Source: Dromiciops gliroides
Lineage: Eukaryota; Chordata; Mammalia; Microbiotheria; Microbiotheriidae
Reading direction: 5' to 3'
DNA length: 64,000 bases
Assembly: GCF_019393635.1 (NCBI RefSeq)
Contig: NC_057867.1
Span: 66,715,492-66,779,491, forward strand
Both the position numbers and the translations under genes were made by a program. Below, piece by piece: positions 55,129 through 64,000 of this stretch. Positions within the stretch are counted from its first letter, which is position 1. Each line of letters starts with the position of its first letter. The notes below the pieces were generated by a model, which ran no database searches, was not told the origin of the DNA, and saw nothing but the letters and a program-made list of their open reading frames with translations.

Positions 55129-58100
55129 GTAAGCAAATTTCCTTTCTTTTGTAGACAGATTATCCCTTCAAAGACATGCCGAACCTTCCGATAACCTTGA
55201 GTCCCTTTGTTCTCCCTCATCGAGACCTCTTAGTTCTAGAGACAGCACCCCTTGCCTCGGTTTGCGAACGGTGCTGTCCAACGAGCCTGCGGGGGGAAAA
55301 GATCCTAGCCAGTCCCTAGCGTTTCTGGGCGTCTAGTCGCCAGGGACTTAGCTATGTTTCCGGTCTCCCGGAGGAGCTGTCATTCTGTGCCTGTTGTTGG
55401 GGAGGAAACCTAGCTAGCTTTCTCCTTTCCCGGTGACCTTGGCAAGACTGTGGAGGGTCTACTGAGGTGCTGCATGCCCTCTCCTAAAACTAATCCCGGG
55501 ATGGGCACTTGCTCCCCAGCTTGCTCTGCGCCATGGCCAGGGTCGCGGTGACTTTGAAGGGAAGGACGCTCACACCCGTACGATCCTCTGAGTGTCCATA
55601 TTTGCCTGGTCTTTTTAGCTACGGCCAAGGACACCTTCACTCCTCTCCTAGGGTACAAAAACAAATTAATTCTGCCTGCCGGGGGCATTTATTCCTCTAT
55701 TTTGTGGAAGGTTGGCCGCTATAAAAAAATTCAATCTCCCCCCTTTGCCTCCGCCTTGTCCTTAGCAAAGTTAACCTGGTACCACTGGCCAGTATTGTCA
55801 GAATGTGAATTGCGTTCGGGATTAACCGTTTGACTGTTAAGAGACCTGATTTCTGTTCCTAATTTTTTCAGGACTGTGTGACCTTGAGCATCTTGTTTCA
55901 ATGTTACTTGCTCTAATCCTTTTTACTTGGCTGCTGTGGGCGGGGGTGGGGTTGAGGGAGTATACTTGTGTTATTGATTGTCTGCGGAACCCAAAGGCAG
56001 CCTCTAAGATGGCTACTAAAGATCTGGCTCAGCCCACCTTTGTGACAAAGGAAGCCCGCATTCAAACCACTGCAGTGCGCTATGCAGGGGAAGTCACATG
56101 ACCTATGCGGACCCCCCCCCCTCCCCTGCCTGAAAAGGAATGGTACGTCTTTAGAGAGGGCTGAAGAAATAACACAGTTCAATTGTCTATGAGTGAATGA
56201 ATGAAACTTTTAAGCTCATTATATGCCAGCCACTGTGCTAAGCGCTGGGGATACCACCAAGCAAGACACTCCTTTTTTTCCTGGAGCTTACTTTCTAATT
56301 CTGATAAGATTATACACATAAAAGAGCTAGAGTTGAAGGAGGGGGGAATCTGGGACTTGGCAAAATAAGATAAAAGCTCACTGAGGCTTGAGTGGGGGTG
56401 GGGGCAAATTTTAAAAGGAAGAGGTCTAACACAGATTCCCCCCACTTTACCCTTTTAGTCAATTTCAATGCGCTTTGCAGGGTGGCTCATAGCCAAAGTC
56501 TGATATATAAATGAATATCTTTAAACTGTTCAAGGAAATAAAAATATTAATGTCTAATCATCTTTTAAATAAAATTCTCTTCCTGTTTTATTTGCTAGGA
56601 GGAAGGGAAGGAGATGGGTCTCATGTGGACAACCTGGACTAATTATGTCGTACTATTTCATCATTAGCATATGGAGATCATGGCTGGATCTCCTAAGAGA
56701 CCTCTTGTTTAAAAATTATAGCATGTTTGTTAAAACTGGAAGGAGCCTTGGAGGTGATCTCTCTAGTCCAGTGGTGTCAAACTCAATTAGAAATGGATCC
56801 CTGCAGGCCAAATAACATTATCTACAATGTATTGAATTTTTATTTACTTTGTGAAATATTTCCCAGTTACATTTGAATCTGATTCGGCCACACTTGGGAG
56901 TTTTACTGGCTAAGAGTTTGACACTTGATCTAGTCCAACCCCCTCATTTTACAGATGGGGAAACAGAGGCCCAGAGAGGGGAGGTCCCCAAGGACCTCAC
57001 ACAGCACAACTCCCAGGCCAGTGCCTCGCTGCCACTAACCTCAAGAGGTTAGTACAGTAAATTTAATTTTAAAATTTTATGCCACCAGTAGAGCATGTTT
57101 TAAAAACCTCCATGAATCCAAGAAATAGGGAACTGGGGGGAGAGATAATTTGGGAAAGGGCATAAAGAAACATATGCATGCTTTTATGTTGTTATAGTGC
57201 AGCTCCATCACATCTTAGTTGTGGGGAGGGGGATGCAATAGCAGAGGCAGTTGGGAGTCGGGGTGATAAGCAAGCCTACTTTAAAAATTTTGAAGCTCCT
57301 CCTTTGGAGTAGGAAAGGGCTAGGCTTTTTTTTTTCTTTTTTCCCCCAGGTTTATACAGGATCATACATTTAGAAATCATCTCTTCCATTCCCCTTATTT
57401 TACATGAGGCCTAGAGGGGTTAAGTGACTTGCCCAAGGTCAAAGGGAGGAATTTGAGTCCAAGTCTTCTGATTCTACTATGTAGTACTGCTTTTTGTATT
57501 CCTTAAATCATATGACAAAGGATCAATAAAACATCAGTTTAATGTTGGAGAATAGAATGATCCAAATATAGGGAAATAGATTCTGTTCAAAGGAATTTTT
57601 TCTTTACACACATGATAAAGGGAAGCTTTATAAATACACAAAACTCGATTCAAATTAATATAGTTACTAGAAGTGATAATTTCTTGGTGATTCTCTTAAT
57701 TTTGGAGATGTCTGGGTATCTTAAGTTGTGCTTTTTATTTATTGTGCTCTAGTGCTATATTTGAGTTTGAATTTATTTGCCCTTGTACCTTGTAATTTAG
57801 TAGCATATCTCTATCATCAAAATATTAGCATATTTTGCAGATGATACGTCCTAGTGGATAGAAAGGACTGGCCTTGGAATTGGGGAGACCACAATGCCCT
57901 GGAGTTGAGGAGCAATCAATTAATTCAATTACTAGTAATTGGTATATATGTGTATATTCGGATTGCCACACTCCTACCCATGACAAATTAGTAGCTAAAA
58001 TCCTAATAACTGACATTTCAGATGCTAAATCTATATTGTGATTTCTTGTGTAGTGCTGTGACCGTTCTTAGTTCACACTGCATAAGATGTTCTAAAAGGG

Positions 58101-59251
58101 GGATTTGCAGTAACAAACATTTTATGCATGCCTATGAAGGGGCAGACAATTGAAATTTTTTCTTTCTTCTATTAGATGTCCCCTTAAATTTAAACCTTAT
58201 TTTACATTATTTGGAGGCAGTGCTGTTAAGGAGAACAGTGGAAAGAGCACTGGTGCTGGAGTCCAGGATCTGGGTTCATATTCTTCCTCTGAGCATATTT
58301 ACCTGGCAAATCACTTAACTTATCTGGGTCTCATTTTCTCATCTTTAAAATGAGGATATTGAACTAAGTGAGCTGAAGTCTCTTCTAGCTTCTAGATCTA
58401 TGATCCTATAGTATTATTTGAGGGGGAAATGAGTCTTAGTTTGGTCATTCTGTGATTGTTTGTCTTCCTTCCTACTTTGTTTTATGTTTTTTTTAAAAAT
58501 ATTTTTTCGCTTTAAGCAAACATGAGGTATACAGTACCATAAAGTCATGTATTTGTCTTCCATGGTTATTAACTAACAACAATCATGTCTGCTCTGGTTT
58601 CCTAAAAACTAATGTACTTCTTTGTTTTGTTTTTAGTTCGCAGCTTTCAGCAAACCGTTGAAAGGCAGACCCACCAGGACAGGCTGCCCAATTTTCATGA
58701 TAAGTATGGCACCCCAATATTGCTAAGTGGAGCCACTTTCTGTCTTGCCATTTGGGCATATGTAAGTATCATTGCATCCCCCTCTTAGTATTGAATTATT
58801 GCTAAGGGAAATGTGGGATGAAAGATAACTTGCTATTAAATGAAAGTATTTACCTTACATTTAATGGAGACTGTAAGTACCCAAGAATTAATTATTTGTG
58901 GTTCTAAACAATGGGAAAAAAGGGACAGAGAAGTTCTTGAGCATGGGACATTATTAACTTGTTGTGATGTGGGTCTGGAAAGTAAAATTCTGAGGGGAAA
59001 AGTGTCCTGTACAGAAATGTGAGATCTGTGAAACTGACTGGAGCAATTTCTATGTATATACACTGTAAGTTGATAAGAGGAGCCTGGCTTTACCTTTCCA
59101 TATAAAAGAAATGGCTAAGGAGGCTTGTCTGATGTTTGCAAATGTATAATTGAGAGCCTTTTTAATTTTATAGGCGGCCACCCAGATTGGAATCGAATGG
59201 AACCTGTCCCCTGTTGGCAGAGTTGTCCCAAAAGATTGGAGGAGCCAGTAA
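55089..59251 (+). CDS. COX7B: COX7B, whole coding span (3 exons): cytochrome c oxidase subunit 7B
   Basis: Three exons join into exactly 80 codons, the human length. COX7B is a single-pass inner-membrane subunit of respiratory complex IV, made as a precursor with a basic presequence. Visible: Arg-rich amino end (MFPLFRRALSRFSVRSFQQ), matrix segment RLPNFHDKYG, membrane helix around GATFCLAIWAYAATQIG, and the signature end EWNLSPVGRVVPKDWRSQ (human ...GRVTPKEWRNQ). Introns are 3508 and 412 bases, both GT-AG. Divergent from MAGT1, start codons 2.07 kb apart. No stop or frameshift, and it has introns, so it is the functional gene, not a retrocopy. Confidence 0.97.
55129..56195. other. COX7B intron 1, 5' part
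   Basis: CpG-containing sequence fading with distance from the promoter; no repeats and no exon recognised. Confidence 0.45.
56197..56325 (-). mobile_element. L2 LINE 3' end (COX7B intron 1)
   Basis: TGAATGAATGAAACTTTTAAG, GCCAGCCACTGTGCTAAGCG, TGGGGATACCACCAAG, TTTCCTGGAGCTTACTTTC. Confidence 0.8.
56735..57050 (-). mobile_element. MIR/THER SINE split by a hAT element
   Basis: AAAACTGGAAGGAGCCTTGG before, and CCCTCATTTTACAGATGGGG with ACAGAGGCCCAGAGAGGGG after, the insert at 56769-56927. Confidence 0.82.
56769..56927. mobile_element. hAT-type non-autonomous DNA transposon
   Basis: Ends CAGTGGTGTCAAACTC and GAGTTTGACACTTG are inverted repeats. Flanking octamers CTCTAGTC / ATCTAGTC agree at 7 of 8 bases: a hAT-size target duplication inside the MIR/THER copy. 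Confidence 0.85.
57345..57490 (-). mobile_element. MIR/THER fragment
   Basis: CCATTCCCCTTATTTTACAT, GGGGTTAAGTGACTTGCCCA, AGTCCAAGTCTTCTGATTC. Confidence 0.72.
57491..58195. other. COX7B intron 1, no feature recognised
   Basis: AT-rich; nothing assigned. Confidence 0.4.
58210..58415 (+). mobile_element. MIR/THER-type SINE with CR1-like tail
   Basis: GGAAAGAGCACTGGTGCTGG, GGTCTCATTTTCTCATCTTT, end TCTAGATCTATGATCCTATA. About 220 bases before COX7B exon 2. Confidence 0.78.
58637..58761 (+). CDS. COX7B: COX7B exon 2
   Basis: Acceptor TTTTTAG, 125 bases, donor GTAAGT. Completes Val, then RSFQQTVERQTHQDRLPNF through HDKYGTPILLSGATF and CLAIWAY. It holds the conserved FHDKYG motif and most of the membrane helix. 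Confidence 0.97.
59174..59251 (+). CDS. COX7B: COX7B exon 3 and stop
   Basis: Acceptor ATAG, then AATQIGIEWNLSPVGR and VVPKDWRSQ, then TAA. The NLSPVGRV block is the best-conserved part of the family. Confidence 0.97.
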   Translation, partial: AATQIGIEWNLSPVGRVVPKDWRSQ

Positions 59252-59359
59252 AGGAGAAATTCCTTTCATCAAAGCTGGCATCTATTCTGGATTGTTCCAA
59301 AATTAACATACGAAGTAAAGGTAGTCTGTTAATCAACTGTAACGTGGCATTATTAATGT

Positions 59360-59365
59360 AATAAA
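59360..59365 (+). promoter_or_regulatory. COX7B: COX7B poly(A) signal
   Basis: AATAAA 109 bases after the stop, followed by a T/G-rich stretch (TTTGTTGTGTAG) that suits a downstream element. COX7B messages are short, which fits. Confidence 0.75.
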
Positions 59366-59739
59366 ATGCATTTGAAATCTTTGTTGTGTAGATTTTGTTC
59401 ATTTCCCATATAAAAAAGCCTGTGCTCCAATTAGCTTGATGGTCTTGTGAATGTATTAGTTTTAATATATTAAGGAGCACTGTTGCATTTCTACATTAGC
59501 TTTTCCCCTTCCCAAGAAATGAAAATTTGGATACCACAGAAAAGCTAACTTTGCAGTACTATTAACTTAAGTAATTCAGAAATAGAAGTGGCGTCACAAA
59601 GTTCTATCCCATGTTAGCTGAGCTCCCAAGACTGATACTGAAGTGGCCGCCTGATGGCCATTGTACATTTGGGTATGCTTCCTGCTTTAGCTTCTGTTTA
59701 ATCAAGATGCCATGAGACCTAAAAGGAAAGGTGTCACCT

Positions 59740-60028
59740 TCAAGAGTTCACAGAATTAACGAGAAAGGACCTCCATCCTGTCTAGTCCATACCTGACCAG
59801 ATGTTTCTTAACATAATTGTCCAGTCTCTGCTTAAAGACCTGCAGTGAGGGGGGAAACCCACTGTTTCCCAAGATAGCCCCTTCCACATCAAAGCTAAAT
59901 TTTGCTTCTTTTATGACTTCCATCCCTTCCATCCCTAATTCTGCCCTCTGGGGCTAATCAGAAAATTTCTAATCCCTCCTCCAGATAGCTCTTAAAATAC
60001 TTACAATGAAACATCCTTGGTTATTTCG
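59740..60028 (-). mobile_element. CR1/L3-type LINE 3' end
   Basis: Reversed CR1 text: GTCTCTGCTTAAAGACCTGC, GGAAACCCACTGTTTCCCAA, ATTCTGCCCTCTGGGGCTAA, AATCCCTCCTCCAGATAGCT. Confidence 0.75.
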
Positions 60029-60214
60029 GTCTGTGTATGGAATGTTCTGTTCACTAGTTTGGATCTAGATTTTATGGCTGTGTTCATGTAAATGTGTTAC
60101 ATTCTCATTTTCAAATGAAAACATTTGCGACTTTCATGCCAGTTAATGAAAATTGCCTTCTATCCCATCTCCCTATTGCCTTGTAATAAATATGTATAAT
60201 TAAGCAAAACAAAT

Positions 60215-61095
60215 TTGTGTGTTGACCATATCCAAAAAAATGTCCCTGAGTCCATCACCTTTTGTCAAGGAGGTGAGTAGTATGTTTCATTATGAGTCCA
60301 TGGAAATTGTGGTTGGTCATTGCATTGATCAGAGTTCTTTGGTCTTTCAGATTGTTTATAATGTTATTGTATAACTTATTGTTCTGGATCTGCTCACTTC
60401 ATTCTGCATTAGCTCATATAAGTCTTCCAGTGTTTCTCTGAAAACATCTCCATTTTTTAGAGCGTAGTAGTATTCCATAACATTCATGTAGTATAAATTA
60501 TTCAGCCATTCCTCAAGTGATGGGTGTTCCCTTTCCAGTCCTTTGTCATCACCAAAAAGAGTTGTTGTGAATATTTTTATCATGGGTCATTTTCCTTTTT
60601 TCTTTGATCTCTTTGAAGGTATAGTCTTAGTGGTATTGCTGGGTCAAAGGATGTGTGCAGTTTAGTAGCTTTTTTCACATTCTTCCAAATTGCTTTCCAC
60701 AATGGCTGGGCCAGTTCACAGTTCCACCAAGTGTGCATTACTGTACATTTTTCTACAGCCCTTCTGGCATTTGTCTTTTTTCCTTTTTGTCAACTGATAG
60801 ATGTGAGGTATAATTTGCATTTTTCTTATTAGTGATTTAGAGTATTTTTTCATGTGTATATTGATAGCTTGGATTTCATTGAAAACTGCAATTCATATCC
60901 TTTGACCATTTATCAATTGGGGAATGGCTCTTGGTCTTACTAATCTGAATCAATCATGTGTCTTATTAGAGAAATTTGCTGCAAAAATTTCCCATTTCTC
61001 TTTTAATTTTATCTGCATTGGTTGTGCCAAAACTTGAATTTTATGTAATCAAAATTGTCCATTTTATCTTCTTAAATTGGCTTTTGCTAGATAAT
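60215..61095 (-). mobile_element. 5'-truncated LINE-1, ORF2 end and 3' UTR
   Basis: The minus strand shows LEEWLNNLYYMNVMEYYYAL, the L1 ORF2 tail, in a worn copy (60356-60583 open). Upstream text continues the reversed ORF2 (CCATTTATCAATTGGGGAATG). An older subfamily. Confidence 0.78.
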
Positions 61096-61299
61096 GCAAC
61101 ACTGGGGGGGGTACATATGTTATTGTGATATTGTGCTTGATGTGCAAAATAAAACTTCATTGAAACCAAAGTAGACTGATAGTATGTTTTTATAGCAGGA
61201 TATTTGAAGTGTCTGTACACTGACTAGCAAATTATTTTCTCCTTTCAGCTTGGAAAATAATTCTTAGTATCAATGCAGAATTGGTATGTATCTGGGAGA

Positions 61300-61470
61300 T
61301 TAAAAAATGGTATCAAAGGGCCCTGCATTTAGAGTCTAAAAAGCTGGATTCAATTCCTGATTATAACACTGGTTGTGTCAGTTCTCTTGGCCATAATGGG
61401 CCTTCTTCTTTTCTCTGAAAAATGAGTGGAAGAGATGATCTCATAAGGTTCTTTTTAGTTTTAAAACCTA
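61300..61470 (+). mobile_element. MIR/THER-type SINE, worn
   Basis: CTAAAAAGCTGGATTCAATTC, then GATGATCTCATAAGGTTC and TTTTAGTTTTAAAACCTAGG. Confidence 0.6.
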
Positions 61471-61472
61471 GG

Positions 61473-61622
61473 ATTTTTTTGGGGGGGGGGCAGGGCAATG
61501 AGGGTTAAGTGACTTGCCCAGGGTCACACAGCTAGTAAGTGTCAAGTGTCTGAGGCCGGATTTGAACTCAGGTACTCCTGAATCCAGGGCTGGTGCTTTA
61601 CCACTGCACCATCTAGCTGCCC
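61473..61622 (-). mobile_element. Short SINE, subfamily A with TACC variant, G-run tail
   Basis: T7 then 10 G at the tail junction; duplication AAAACCTAGGAT. Confidence 0.95.
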
Positions 61623-62154
61623 AAAACCTAGGATATTTTGAGGGACCTTTTGAGGTACTTAGGAAGAACGCATGACATTTCACTTGAAATACTCATATAA
61701 GCTAAAATTGCTACAGAACCAAGATTGGAATAGAAAGTTCCTACGACCTTTAAAGGTGGTAGTTTAGCCAAGGAAGCATAAAGTTCCAACTCATTTTAGT
61801 GTCTTATACACTTAATCTACATGACAAGGAAATGTAGTTAGTTTCTAGAAACCAGTAGAGATTATTTTGATGTATCCTTTCTATTTTTCAATGTGTCTTA
61901 CCCAAACTGGAAGAGTTAAATTACACGTCAAGAGTTTTCCTCATTTTAAAAGGTGAGGAAATAGGTTTAATCTTAATTTTGACCTTTTTAAACTTATTCT
62001 ATTCTAGGATAAACATTTAAAACCCTTTGCTGTACTGGGTCCAGCCTACCTTTTCAGATTTATGTCACTTTACTCACCCTCATGCAATCTATCCCAAGCC
62101 AAACTGTCCCATGTTCTTGTTCCGAAAAGCATAATTCCAGCCGTCTTTTGTTCC

Positions 62155-62510
62155 CTGTTATGTGCCAGGTACTGTGCTAAGTGCTTTACTAATGGTACTT
62201 TATCCTCACAAATGAGTAGGTCCTATTTTTTTGGGGGGGGGGGGGGGATGAAGGTTAAGTGACTTGCCCAGGGTCACACAGCTAGTAAGTGTTAAGTGTC
62301 TGAGGTCGGATTTGAACTTGGGTCCTCCTGAAGCCAGGGCAGATGCTCTATCCACTGTACCACCTAGCTGCCCCAGGTCCTATTCTTAATCCTAGTTTTA
62401 CAGTTGAGGAAACAGGCAGGTTAAATGAATTACTTGGGGGTCACAGCTAGGAAGGGTCTGAGGTAGAACTAGAACTTTGGTCTTTCTGACTCAAGATGAC
62501 AGTTGTTGGA
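62155..62510 (-). mobile_element. MIR SINE split by a young SINE
   Basis: TATGTGCCAGGTACTGTGCT before, and TTTTACAGTTGAGGAAACAG, GGGTCACAGCTAGGAAGG after, the insert at 62226-62374. Confidence 0.8.
62226..62374 (-). mobile_element. Short SINE, mosaic, with G14 run
   Basis: T-run then about 14 G at the tail junction, the longest G tract in the window. Duplication TAGGTCCTATT / CAGGTCCTATT. Confidence 0.95.
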
Positions 62511-62699
62511 ACTTAGAGGGATTGAGAAGGTACCTGTAGAAGGTAGGTTTTTTTATTTATTTTTTTTGTTTTACATATGTATATTCCCTATCATATTTCT
62601 TGCCTTCTTAATGGGTGAGGGGGGGATAGAATTCAGACCTCAATAAAACAAAATGTTAGAAAAATAATAAATTTTTAAAAACCCTTTTTAAAAAAAAGG

Positions 62700-62852
62700 G
62701 GGGGGCAGCTAGGTGGCTCAGTGGATAGAGCACCGTCCCTGGATTCAGGAGGACCTGAGTTCAAATCCAGGCTCAGACACTTAACACTTACTAGCTGTGT
62801 GACCCTAGGAAAGTCACTTAAACCCAATTGCCTCACCAAAAAAAAAAAAAAG
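62700..62852 (+). mobile_element. Short SINE, mosaic A/B
   Basis: AGAGCACC with ATTCAGGAGGACC, then TTAACAC and CCAATTGCCTCACC; 15-base A tail. Confidence 0.95.
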
Positions 62853-62859
62853 TGGGGTT

Positions 62860-63180
62860 TTAGTTGGGACTTGATGGAAGATAGGGAAATTGGAAGGCAG
62901 AGATGAGAAGGGAAAGCATTTCAGGCATGTGGACAGCCAGAGAAAATGCCCAGAGCCAAGTTAAGGAGTATCTTGTTCATAGAATAGTATGGGAAGTCAG
63001 TGTCATTGGATTGAAGAACACCTGGTAGGGGGAGGGGTGTTGTAAGGTGTAAGAAGACAGGAAAAGGTGGGAGGGAAGACAAAGGGCTTTAAACAGGAAA
63101 CAGGATTTTAGATTTGATCCTGGGGGTGATAGGAAGCCACTAGAGTTAATTAAGTATGAGAGTAACATGGTTGGACCTGC
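62860..63180 (-). mobile_element. L2 LINE 3' UTR fragment
   Basis: TTTTAGTTGGGACTTGATGG, AAAGCATTTCAGGCATGTGG, GATAGGAAGCCACTAGAG follow the L2 3' UTR order in reverse. Confidence 0.65.
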
Positions 63181-63272
63181 AAGTCATCTAACCACCCAGA
63201 TCTTTTATTTCCTCATGTATAAAATAGGGACCATACTTGCACTACTTGTTTTCCAAGATTGTGAGAGAAGTA

Positions 63273-63422
63273 TTTTTTTTTTTTGGGGGGGGGGTGGCAA
63301 TAAGGGTTAAGTGACTTGCCCAGAGTCACACAGTCAGTGTCAAGTGTCCAAGGTCAGATTTGAACTCAGGAGCTCCTGAATCCAGGGCCAGTGCTTTATC
63401 CCCTGTGCCACTTAGCTGCCCT
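63273..63422 (-). mobile_element. Short SINE, subfamily A, G-run tail
   Basis: T12 then 10 G; duplication GAGAGAAGTATTTTT / AAGAGAAATACTTTT. Body missing AGTAAG in the middle. Confidence 0.94.
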
Positions 63423-63782
63423 CAAGAGAAATACTTTTTAAACCTTAAAAGTATTACAGAAATGTGAAATGTTATGCACACAGAAAGGTAAGGTGAGAAT
63501 TGCAACACAATTATTAGGGTTAAACAGTAAGATTCAGGCTGTCAATAAACTTTAAAGATCATGCTGTTTTAATTGTAAGAAGTCCTCTTTCATGGATTTG
63601 TTTTTTTTTCTCACCCTTCCGATTTCCCCAAAAATGATCTTGTGATATAGAACCTTGAGACTTTCAGTGGTTGTAAGGTTTGAAGGCGGCCTGAGATCAG
63701 ATTTACCTCACCTTTACACGTTTTTCTGTCTGAAAACCATTACTAACTCTTGAAAACATATGTGCTTGTATGATCGATAGCT

Positions 63783-63947
63783 TTTTTTGTTTGTCTTTAA
63801 TTTTTGTTGTTGTTGAGGCAATTGGGGTTAAGTGACTTGCCCAGGGTCACACAGCTAGTAAGTGTCAAGTGTCTGAGGCTGGATTTGAACTCAGGTCCTC
63901 CTGACTCCAGAGCTGGTGCTCTATCCACTGTGCCACCTAGCTGCCCC
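63783..63947 (-). mobile_element. Short SINE, mosaic B-like
   Basis: GAGGCAATTGGGG and GACTCCAGAG; duplication GATCGATAGCTTTTT / GATCAATCACTTTTT. Confidence 0.94.
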
Positions 63948-63959
63948 GATCAATCACTT

Positions 63960-63990
63960 TTTAATTTAATTTAATTTAATTTTAATTTTT
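63960..63990. repeat. (TTTAA)n short repeat at window end
   Basis: TTAATTTAATTTAATTTAATTTTAAT, grown beside the SINE flank. Confidence 0.8.
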
Positions 63991-64000
63991 TTATTTTTTA

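Noticed and set aside
59400-64000. ATP7A first exon downstream of COX7B
   Set aside because: No CpG island or recognisable ATP7A coding sequence is present. The first exon is non-coding in human, so absence cannot be proved by reading alone.

Overview
This is mammalian nuclear DNA from a marsupial X-chromosome-type locus, not a microbial or viral replicon. The evidence is intron-split genes with GT-AG junctions, two CpG-rich promoters, and about 45 copies of a short tRNA-derived SINE (body starting GGGGCAGCTAGGTGG). This SINE type, plus Mar1-like SINEs with Bov-B-type tails, marsupial L1 ends, MIR/THER SINEs, L2, CR1/L3 and old hAT elements, is typical of marsupials. The SINE consensus looks more like that of Australian (perhaps dasyurid) marsupials than opossum, but I recall this from memory and cannot search.

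Layout. 1-9.5 kb: old hAT copy, decayed ERV LTRs, a LINE-1/HAL1 ORF1 copy riddled with SINEs. 9.5-23.9 kb: mixed SINEs, L1 3' ends, hAT and MIR in otherwise unremarkable DNA. 23.9-33.2 kb: no young SINE at all; only old MIR, L2 and one old L1, then the 3' end of MAGT1. 31.79-53.02 kb: the whole MAGT1 coding region on the minus strand, ten coding exons, 338 codons. 53.0-55.1 kb: the interval between the MAGT1 and COX7B start codons, with CCAAT boxes on the MAGT1 side and ZNF143/ETS/YY1-like sites on the COX7B side. 55.09-59.25 kb: the whole COX7B coding region on the plus strand, three exons, 80 codons. 59.3-64 kb: COX7B downstream flank with CR1, L1, MIR, L2 and SINE copies.

Both genes are housekeeping genes. 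MAGT1 is an ER-membrane thioredoxin-like subunit of the STT3B oligosaccharyltransferase and is linked to magnesium uptake. COX7B is a small subunit of mitochondrial cytochrome c oxidase. In human the same divergent pair lies at Xq21.1 between ATRX and ATP7A; neither of those neighbours was recognised here. I found no CRISPR, operon, toxin system or other microbial-style system. The most notable items are a SINE-born GAA triplet tract in MAGT1 intron 4, a SINE-L1-SINE block inside one pair of direct repeats, a weak MAGT1 exon 7 splice donor, and two diagnostic SINE subfamilies with mosaic copies.
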